From NCBI GenBank assembly GCA_048013815.1, contig CM106585.1, positions 23,498,001 through 23,562,000 of the forward strand: 64,000 nucleotides of DNA. The letters are read 5' to 3'. This DNA comes from Setoptus koraiensis. Taxonomy: Eukaryota > Arthropoda. Each line of letters opens with the position of its first letter. Position 1 is the stretch's first letter. Below are positions 23,333 through 31,096 of this stretch, in pieces. The notes below the pieces were generated by a model. It had not been told where the DNA came from. It ran no database searches and saw only the letters and a list, made by a program, of their open reading frames with translations. The position numbers and the translations under genes are program-made.

Positions 23333-24523
23333 GATTTGAATATTTTGGATAGTGAATAGTTCCAGTACTTATAATAATATAATAATTTCTGTTTTTCAAG
23401 GTGATGATAAACAACAACAAAATTTACTTTTCCTTTCGTTTCATGTGAAATAACAAAAGGCACTTTTTAGATGTAATGATATAACAGCAGATCTTTGTGA
23501 TAACAAATCAGGGAACACAAAAAGTTTTGTCTGGTTAGGAACAAAATTTTCGCGTCGAGTAATAGTTATGGCAATCAAATACTAAAAACTCGATATAATT
23601 ATTTAGATTCAGATAATGGGCCTCCATCTGAAATTCAATATTTTTAAGGTCGCGTCGGGGTGATGATGTCGTGCAAAGTGGTAAGGTATGAGCCCGCTAA
23701 ACCATAGTATCTGTTGTTGAGAATCTGCTTTGCTAGCCCGAGCTTTTTGGTGCATTTTATTTTTACCTCGGATTATCAAACTTGCCCTATTGGCTACTCC
23801 CAATTATTAAGCTAAACTTACAAATAAACAACATATAAATTGAGCCGGTCAGCTAGTCTGCTACTTCAGAAACAAGTCGGATTCTGTTAGATCTTCGTAA
23901 TCACAGTCTGGATACAGGTTGTAGCGGTCGAGTTGAGTACAAGAAGAAGGGCTAATATTGCTGCTGATATGCTAGACTTATCTATTGAGGTAACAATGAG
24001 GTTATGTTATATATGTATATATATATCTCTCTTCATTCGGTTAATCTCACAGTCTGACCCGTTTGTTAGTACATTTGTTATATTGGTTGAAGGTGATGAT
24101 ATTAAACGAAGATTGCGAAAATGTTTACATGAATATAGAACGATGGATAAAAGAACTCCAGACTAGTGCTGCGGGCAAGGCCACTACTAACAACACTATC
24201 AGCTGATCGAGTTGTTCAATGTGCAATGCGTGTAAACCGGTTCGACTAGAACGGTTATTGATGTTTACCAAGCACCGTTACCTGTGGAAATATCCACTTT
24301 AGGTAGACTCATCCCTTTTCTCTTTAGAATATCGGGTCGGCCCAATATTACATCAAGCCCATCTACCTACTATATTCACCATGAACCATTGCTCAATAAC
24401 ATTATCATGAGGTAAATAGGATAAAACAGATACATCCATCGTTACACTGACGCAGCGATATACGGTATTAATGCGGTGGAAGTGCACATACCTTTCTATC
24501 AGCACTCATCCTGGAACTACTTT
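23333..24523. other. Intergenic region upstream of decayed PRPF38A copy
   Basis: About 1.2 kb without a supportable gene. Open frames at 23609-23803 and 23933-24166 lack known motifs. A short minus-strand peptide near 24315-24370 weakly resembles a retroelement protease segment, but the match is too short to annotate. Confidence 0.4.
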
Positions 24524-25150
24524 ATTGAGAATCCGACAGCAGTCTATGCCGAGGCTTTCCCCGGGATGAACACAATATCTCATTGAGCAAATCATCAGAA
24601 CTCACATCGATGGAAGGATAGTTCTGCCAACGTCATTTGTATACCTCGTATGGAGATTGCTCTAGACACAACCGGAACTGGATATTTTTTCTTAACTATT
24701 TCAAATATTTGAAGACGTTAAAAGTTTAAAGTTGGTTCTGAAGGTTTACAATCAATCAGAGATTTATAGATTGCAGATCATTGAGACAAATCTACAGAAC
24801 AAGCGATTCCCCCAAGTATCACATGGACGATTTTATCGATAATCTTCTACACCATGATCGTGACATTGATGGTCTTGCCTTCTATCACTCAACGCGATGT
24901 GCTGAAATTGAACACTGACTTCAAGCCATTTACATCTGGGATGGGAAACACAATCATGCAATTTTCATCCAACTTGCCACCGGAGGCTTGTCACGGCAAT
25001 AGCCGAAGGTCATCATCGAAGAAAGATTCCCGTCATCACCACCGTCGTCATGATCACGGCGAATCTAGTGTTAAACATAGTGATAAACTAAGTGATGAGT
25101 TGACGAAGCAAACGCCTGGTGAGATAAACTAGGCTTGAAACCCTTGCGTT
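24524..25150 (+). pseudogene. PRPF38A pseudogene
   Basis: Decayed duplicate of the intact PRPF38A gene at 47624-48394. Similarity begins near codon 3 (ACAGCAGTCTA block) and continues through AATATCTCATTGAGCAAATCATCAGAACTC. It resumes at AACTATTTCAAATATTTGAAG, the MDDF(I)D block, and the C-terminal His/Arg-rich tail (KKDSRHHHRRHDHGE), ending AAACTAGGCTTGAAACCCTTGCG. Roughly 200 bases of the central coding region are missing, and further indels break the frame; the ATG is gone. A 92-residue open frame at 24854-25132 is the remaining C-terminal stretch. It sits 1.2 kb before nucleoside-phosphorylase-like copy 1, the same order and strands as the intact pair at 47.6-50.7 kb. Confidence 0.9.
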
Positions 25151-25955
25151 GATGTAACTTTACACTCCACATGTGTTTTGTTATAAAGTGGTGTATTGTA
25201 GTGGTGACAATAACGACGCTTCCAGTTACATACTATCTATTAAGATACAAAAATGTTATTGGATGATACATGCAGATGGTGACGATTGAGACACAAAACG
25301 CCTTGAACTCAATTAATCTTTACATGAATGCTCACCATCCAACTATAAATAATACTATAACCATAAGGCTCATCCAAAATGGCGGAATTTACTAAATATG
25401 CCATTAGAATTTGCAGCTTGTCAGCTCATTTTAATTTGTGATACTATTTCAGACAATCAGCGCACACTCCAAAACTCTGTTAGAGAGCTATCTATCTAGC
25501 TTTTGCTTTAGCTCTCACTCCCTTTCTCTTTCTCTCTCATGCCCTCTCTCAGTACAAAGAAATTGTTAGCTAGGCGCTGTCCATAACAAATACCATACAG
25601 TGATGCTTTAGACCAAGGCAATGAAATATATACTGCCATTTATTTATTTGTTGTTCATATCACATTCGCACCAAAATTACATTATATCAATAATTAGCAA
25701 GTTGTTGTTTAAAAGTTAATCTCCACGAATACAATTTTCAAAGCAAAAAAAAAGAAGAATAAGTGATTTCATCGACAAACACTAAAGCCGGTTACTTCGC
25801 GGATACCTGTGAATATTTATTGTTTAATCTTTGGCTTTCAGGACATAGCGACATCGTAATTCGATCATTGTTATTATAAACTAAGAGCGAAATTCAATTT
25901 TCGGAACCATTTTATTTTGAATTGTTAAAAATCAAAGAGAAAGTTTAAAGTCATA
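25151..25955. other. Intergenic upstream of the CD98hc-like gene
   Basis: About 800 bases. It presumably contains the promoter of the 25956 gene. A pyrimidine-rich CTCTCACTCCCTTTCTCTTTC segment lies near 25512-25545. Nothing else is supported. Confidence 0.4.
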
Positions 25956-26276
25956 ATGTCCTCTCAGAACGCAGACACTCCATCAAAAGCGCAGCCTAAA
26001 TTAGAGGCTAACATCGAAATTGATATCAGTAATGACAATGACAATACATTGAATGATGAACCCAACAAGATGGGCATGGGAACTACCAACTCAAGAGTAG
26101 GACTCAACAAAGAGGAGCTAATGCGGTACGCAAATCAACCTTTCTGGAACAATTTGAGGAATGGTCTATTTGCATCGTTCTGGATTGTTTGGTTTTCCAT
26201 ATTGTTCGCAGCAATCGCTATTGTTTGGAAATCTCAAGGGCAAGATTGTCCGAAGCAGCTGCCCAAGAGCGAATAA
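25956..26276 (+). CDS. CD98hc/SLC3A2 N-terminal-domain microprotein
   Basis: A 106-residue single-exon protein that matches only the cytosolic and membrane part of the 4F2 heavy chain (SLC3A2, CD98hc), the chaperone subunit of LAT-type amino-acid transporters. The diagnostic block is GLNKEELMRYANQPFWNNLR, followed by one membrane helix of about 23 residues (LFASFWIVWFSILFAAIAIVW). The protein stops 12 residues later, where full-length heavy chains begin the large extracellular glucosidase-like domain. An acidic, Asn/Asp-rich tail precedes the domain. The start has an AATG context and the frame is clean. It could be a functional microprotein or a truncated paralogue; no downstream exon is visible. 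It converges on phosphorylase-like copy 1, with 45 bases between stops. Confidence 0.7.
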   Translation: MSSQNADTPSKAQPKLEANIEIDISNDNDNTLNDEPNKMGMGTTNSRVGLNKEELMRYANQPFWNNLRNGLFASFWIVWFSILFAAIAIVWKSQGQDCPKQLPKSE

Positions 26277-26321
26277 TTTGGATAAAAAGCATTTAGAGGC
26301 AAGACAAACAGAGGAAAAATG

Positions 26322-28052
26322 TTAGGAATTGACCAAATTTTTCTCTTCATTGGTAGGATTTTGAGCGGACAGATTGATTATAATCGATTTCATGAATGCT
26401 GCAGCCACCAGTGCTGAATATTGTTGCCATTCCTTCTTTTTTCTTCCATCTCTGTAATCGCTCACTCCGCGAATGAAAATAAAACTCTCTTTCCTATTGC
26501 CATAGATAGAATCCAAAACAGCGTCAAATTCCGAATCAAATGCTAGAACACCAAACTTTTCAATCATACTCTGACGTAGCGTATCTCTTTTCACCACGGC
26601 CCTACCAGAGCCGATAGGTCCAAAATGGCACATTGGTCTGCCTTGTTTTCTCAAGTCGATGTCATTCTCGTTGGCTTCGGGATGACTAACCTCAATGACA
26701 TCTTTGACACCAAGTGGTATGTAGAGTTTGTCTGTGTCATGAGACGGCCTGGAGGCATCAATGTTTTCTTCTTTGAGCGATTCAATACCCTCATCAATGT
26801 ATCTCTCCCAGCAACGTTCGCTCTCATTCTCTAGTCCATCTAACCACAAATGTCTGGCTGAATGTTGCAATTGAAGGTTATCAGGACACCAGAAACGGTA
26901 GTGATAATTGTGCAGACTAGTTGAGTTATCCAACTCGGCATTACTATTATCTGCGTCAGTGTAATTTTGTTCTTCACAATGTACGTAGATGTAGTTGTTG
27001 TCTGATCGATTGGTATTACTAGAATCAGGAGACACTGAATTGCTGTTGGGGATGCTGGATACAACTATATCGCCCAATCGAACGTGTGACGAGAATTCTG
27101 TATAGTTTGCAACACCGCCACTACAGCCAATCAAAAATATATATTCCAATTGTTGAAACGTCCCCAATAAGCGTGTCGTTGTATTTCCGGCAGCAATGAG
27201 TGCATTGCGCGAATTACCCACCGCTGGTAACTTTGTGGATACCACCTGATAGTCGCCAACATTACCCAAAGTATAGACATAGTTTGAGGTCTCACTTTCC
27301 GCCTTATAACGGAAATAGGTGTCTTTGTTTGAGATCATTGAATCCACCGCTAGTTTCTCGCAATTCTGAGATGTGATAATGGCTATGACTGGCTGATTAG
27401 ATTTGATTTTTAAGATTGGTTTCTCTGGACAGTTGGTTTCAATTATGTTTAGTTCTTCACAAATGCTACCATCTATTGATGAGCTTCGCGATGTTGGTAG
27501 CTCAGAGTCGTCGTTGGGTAATTGTTTCAAGTCCAGCTCCATTCTGTCCACTGTTGTGTACTGGTGCTTGAGAAGGCGCATAACTCGCATGATGAAACCA
27601 ACATAATTTTTCGGAAATTGATCGTCTTCGTTGCCAACTAGCTTGGTAAAGAATTCGTGCGCTATCTTCGAATGATTCAGACATTTAGTTTGGTCCTTGT
27701 CGGGCACTGGAGAAGTTGCGTTCTGTTGTGTTGCTTGTTGGCCATTGTTGTTGGCACCACTGAACCAAAATTTGAGTGTCCTATGTTCTAGTGTTGATTT
27801 GTTAGTTTCTGAATTGATTAAATGAACTTTGAACGATATGCTGAAATTTGGCAATTCGCTTGGTGCAAAATTGGCAATATTAGTGGGTTTATTGATGACA
27901 ATGCCAGCATTGTCGCCCTCTGCTATATGCGCTGCAGCTAGCTTGAGTTCCGGTGTCCAATCGCTTGCCTTGACCCGAACTATATTGAGCAAGGTGTGAC
28001 CCGGTTGAACCGGGTACGGCGTCATCATTATGACATTCTTTTCTTCTTTCAT
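26322..28052 (-). CDS. Nucleoside phosphorylase-like protein, copy 1
   Basis: A 576-residue protein with a C-terminal nucleoside phosphorylase/nucleosidase (PNP_UDP_1-type) domain, from about residue 215 to the end. Visible signatures are the early strand PVIAIITSQNCEKLAV, the glycine-rich motif IFLIGCSGGVA near residue 303 followed by HVRLGDIVVSS, and the closing motif FIRGVSDYRDG near 524 with WQQYSALVAAAFMKS. An N-terminal domain of about 200 residues (GHTLLNIVRVKASDWTPEL at its start) is not recognised. The reaction cannot be deduced; purine or methylthioadenosine substrates are typical of the superfamily. The start is the first in-frame ATG. It is nearly identical to copy 2 over its last 510 or so codons, but not over the first 70. 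Confidence 0.82.
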   Translation of the reverse strand: MKEEKNVIMMTPYPVQPGHTLLNIVRVKASDWTPELKLAAAHIAEGDNAGIVINKPTNIANFAPSELPNFSISFKVHLINSETNKSTLEHRTLKFWFSGANNNGQQATQQNATSPVPDKDQTKCLNHSKIAHEFFTKLVGNEDDQFPKNYVGFIMRVMRLLKHQYTTVDRMELDLKQLPNDDSELPTSRSSSIDGSICEELNIIETNCPEKPILKIKSNQPVIAIITSQNCEKLAVDSMISNKDTYFRYKAESETSNYVYTLGNVGDYQVVSTKLPAVGNSRNALIAAGNTTTRLLGTFQQLEYIFLIGCSGGVANYTEFSSHVRLGDIVVSSIPNSNSVSPDSSNTNRSDNNYIYVHCEEQNYTDADNSNAELDNSTSLHNYHYRFWCPDNLQLQHSARHLWLDGLENESERCWERYIDEGIESLKEENIDASRPSHDTDKLYIPLGVKDVIEVSHPEANENDIDLRKQGRPMCHFGPIGSGRAVVKRDTLRQSMIEKFGVLAFDSEFDAVLDSIYGNRKESFIFIRGVSDYRDGRKKKEWQQYSALVAAAFMKSIIINLSAQNPTNEEKNLVNS

Positions 28053-28409
28053 ATTGTTTCGCTGACAAATAGATGGCTGGCAGTGATATTGAGCGATATC
28101 CTCTTTTTGTGGCCACGTTTGATGATTGGCAATGGCAAAATGAATTCACCGACTAGACTGACAAAGTTTTCCGTATAGTTATCTTGTTTGTGTGTTTCGT
28201 TATCTCGATGCTATCTCATCTGGAATTCAAATGACGAATGAGATGGTATGGATAGATTTACGAGTCCATTAGTAGGTACAAATGTGTTCGCGATGCATTC
28301 GGAGAAGCATCGCCAGCTAAAGAGGAGCGAACGCATATAAAATGCCATCAACTTCCATCATATAAACGGGCATTCGAAACATATACTAACGGGCACTAAC
28401 AATCACACA

Positions 28410-28460
<51 letters not shown>

Positions 28461-29314
28461 GCTCACAGGCACACTCATATATACACAATCTCTATATCGG
28501 ACATATACGTAAACAACCAAAGAGCTGCCGCCCAAACTCACATCTGGTCCCCGCGATTGGCGATTCGAAGTCGCAGTTCGAAATTCCGTGCAATACTGTG
28601 CTTTTGGGCGCTCTTACGCGAACCAAACAAAACTGGCACCACAGGCGACCACCGTGTCGACTACACACTCAGTGTCGACACATCTAAGATTAATACTCTA
28701 ATACGTACAGTGTATACAGTCCACGTACAGTGTAACTTGCAGATTGTGTAAGGCACCACAGTTTGTCGATGTTGCTGTTGCTGTGGTTGTTGTATAATGC
28801 CTAAGACACGACACCCTACATCTGGCATATGCACTTTTGCAGCTCAGACACGAACATGTACCGTGCTTCCATGTAGATCATCATTGCAGATATAGCAACA
28901 AAACACAGAAATAATAATGTATATATCGACGCTCTCATTTCTTCGTCTCTTTTTACACTTTTCCCTCGCTCTCAATCTAGCTCAATAGTACAGACACAGT
29001 CCGCCCTCACGTGAACATTTTTCCGATCACGACAACTCCACGGCAACTCGAGTAATTGAACCTATTTATTTCTATCCACTTGAAGCTTTCTGTTAGCTTT
29101 TGGTAACTAAAGAGTCATGCGGGGATTATTTTATGTTATATTATGTGATAATTGAAATCAGTTTGAAAACGTACTTATTTGTTGTTATATTTCAACAAGT
29201 TTACTGTTATCATGATAACAAGTGTCGCATAATCAAACAAAAGGTTTGTTTGGATTTATCAATGAATAACACTAAAACAAAACATGTTGTATAGGTTGTT
29301 TGTTTGTTTGCTTG
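28053..29314. other. Intergenic: promoter side of copy 1 and 3' flank of PSMB4
   Basis: About 1.3 kb without a supportable gene. It holds an interrupted (CA)n tract at 28403-28460 and AC-rich flanks. Short open frames (28557-28751, 29100-29294) show no motif. Confidence 0.5.
28403..28460. repeat. (CA)n microsatellite, interrupted once
   Basis: Two CA runs of about 27 bases each, separated by TCG. It lies in noncoding DNA about 350 bases upstream of the phosphorylase-like copy 1 start. Confidence 0.95.
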
Positions 29315-29320
29315 TTTATT
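29315..29320 (-). terminator. Polyadenylation signal of PSMB4 (AATAAA on minus strand)
   Basis: TTTATT on the plus strand reads AATAAA on the minus strand, about 58 bases past the PSMB4 stop. Use is inferred from position. Confidence 0.5.
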
Positions 29321-29377
29321 CAAACAGACAGATAAGAGGAATATGTATTACATGAAAATTTTCCCAACGCGGACACT

Positions 29378-30052
29378 CTACGTTACGCATTTAGTAACAT
29401 AGTTTGCTACTTGCCAATCACCCTTAAATTGTTTTGGACCCTCAATAGTGACACCCTCTTGCTTTATGATTGCCATCTGATATCTTGGCAATGAACGGGC
29501 ATCTCTGTAGTATAGAACCTCAAGACATTTTTCCATCATTTCCCTGGCCTGTTGCTCAGTAGGCAAACTTGTGTTGTTCTCTGTGAATTCTCTTAATAAT
29601 GGTTGCGCTAAGTAAAGACCGAATCCAGTAGCAATCACATTGGATTTATATGTGGTGCCTAATTTGTCGACAAAGCCAATATAGGGCTCTAATCCTTCTG
29701 GTGTTTCTTGTAAACCAGCTACTATCCACGTACACCAAAGTGGCTCAAATTTTGATCTTCTATTGTAGGCTACTCGGCTAAGCCACGAATGTAATGCTGC
29801 TGGCTTCAAATGAAACCCGTCGTTCCATTGTTCTTCGTCTATTTGTTTTTGTGTTATGACATCCGATATGAATTGATAATCGGCATAATCACCGCTGCCC
29901 GCCACAACAATACGATCGTTCACCTTGAGAATTCTTTCACAGTTCCTGAATCGGGCCATCGATCCATAAGACACTAGTGTGTCAGCTGCAACTATTACAC
30001 CACCCTGGAAGGCTAGTCCCAATATCGAGGTGCCGGTGGTTGAACCAGACAT
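29378..30052 (-). CDS. PSMB4: Proteasome subunit beta type-4 (beta-7)
   Basis: Non-catalytic beta-7 subunit of the 20S proteasome core. The single-exon product is 224 residues. Diagnostic blocks are TGTSILGLAFQGGVIVAADTL, YGSMARFRN, GSGDYADYQF, LHSWLSRVAYNRRSK, PLWCTWIVAG, ATGFGLYLAQPLLRE, and LYYRDARSLPRYQ. Human PSMB4 has a propeptide of about 45 residues before TQNPMVTGTSVLG; here only five residues precede TTGTS, so the propeptide is almost absent. The gene is divergent from RPP21 with a gap of about 400 bases. Confidence 0.96.
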   Translation of the reverse strand: MSGSTTGTSILGLAFQGGVIVAADTLVSYGSMARFRNCERILKVNDRIVVAGSGDYADYQFISDVITQKQIDEEQWNDGFHLKPAALHSWLSRVAYNRRSKFEPLWCTWIVAGLQETPEGLEPYIGFVDKLGTTYKSNVIATGFGLYLAQPLLREFTENNTSLPTEQQAREMMEKCLEVLYYRDARSLPRYQMAIIKQEGVTIEGPKQFKGDWQVANYVTKCVT

Positions 30053-30458
30053 GCTTGTATCTCGTGAACTTATCTGTCTATGACTGTGTCAGTTGATGCG
30101 GTAGTTGATTGGTGATAGTAGCTGATTAATATTGCTGTAAATATATTAGTAATAATAGTTAGTCATTTATTTATTTTATATTTATTTTACATCTCATTCA
30201 TTCGATGAATATCTCTCATAATCATGCTCACGTATATTGCTCACGTATGATGCGCAGTGAATGAGCGCTCTTTTCAAAAATAATTAGCATCATTCATTGC
30301 GCATTACAAAGGGCAGAGACAAGTGCTTTTCCCCTTGTGTAATATATACATGAACACGATTGTATGTCGACACAATATCGTGCACAATGCGTGATCACCG
30401 ATGAGTGCATAGTCAATTGATGGTATAATCGCAATTGATTCGCATTTTTGTTTTGAAA
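30053..30458. promoter_or_regulatory. Divergent promoter region between PSMB4 and RPP21
   Basis: About 400 bases between two genes transcribed away from each other. It is A/T-rich, with repeated TCACGTAT-type words near 30229-30247. Shared promoter use is inferred from the layout; no initiator is demonstrated. Confidence 0.45.
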
Positions 30459-30863
30459 ATGACATTCTTACACTTGTCTTATTTACACCAGATTAGCAAC
30501 CTAATCAAGGATGATAGCAAGCTCTTGGCCGCATTCTATAATTACACAGCAAAAAAGATAACACTTAAACATACTGTCAAAGTCAAAGGTGATATTAAAA
30601 CAAGCCTTTGCAAATTTTGTTCATCACCTATAACAATTGAAAACTTGACTATAATTAAAAATCACAACACAAATAATAACAACGGCGACAACAGCAACCA
30701 CAAAAACAACAACAAAATAAGCAACAATGATAAAAACAACATTAATAAAGACGACAACGACATCATCATCGTCAAAGCTAAGAACAGAAGAAAAAAAAGA
30801 AACAGATATAAGATTATTTCATCATGTCCTTTGTGCAAAACAAACAGAAAATTCATCTTGTAG
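30459..30863 (+). CDS. RPP21: Ribonuclease P protein subunit p21 (RPP21/Rpr2 family)
   Basis: Zinc-ribbon subunit of RNase P, which trims tRNA 5' leaders. The 134-residue product starts at the first ATG in frame (context AAAATGAC). The N-terminal helices match human RPP21: LSYLHQISNLIKDD, then LLAAFYNYTAKKI, then IKTSLCKFCSSPI. The four zinc ligands are Cys51, Cys54, Cys123 and Cys126 (CKFC and CPLC). Between the two pairs lies an Asn/Lys/Asp-rich insert (about residues 68-103), followed by the basic segment NRRKKRNRYKI. The fold and ligands are intact, so it is probably functional. The low-complexity insert is unusual for this small protein. Confidence 0.85.
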   Translation: MTFLHLSYLHQISNLIKDDSKLLAAFYNYTAKKITLKHTVKVKGDIKTSLCKFCSSPITIENLTIIKNHNTNNNNGDNSNHKNNNKISNNDKNNINKDDNDIIIVKAKNRRKKRNRYKIISSCPLCKTNRKFIL

Positions 30864-31096
30864 CAAAACATCATACAGAAAAACAGATAGAAGATTTGCA
30901 GACATTCTCCAATCTTTAATGGTTGCTAAGATTTTTTTAGCCTTTTATTTTGCCTTATGCTTTTTAAGTATTACATCTTATTTAATCATAAACGCGAAAA
31001 GAAAACTATCAAGTATCATCAGAGGCCAGAGGACGCCTCACCGAAGGCATCCCATCACACATAATGTGTTATTATACGGACACATACACCATCACA

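Noticed and set aside
24230-24400. Minus-strand peptide near 24315-24370 resembling the end of a retroelement aspartic protease (GLDVILG-type)
   Set aside because: The match is only a few residues in decayed DNA, with no reverse transcriptase, integrase or terminal repeats nearby, so no element can be supported.
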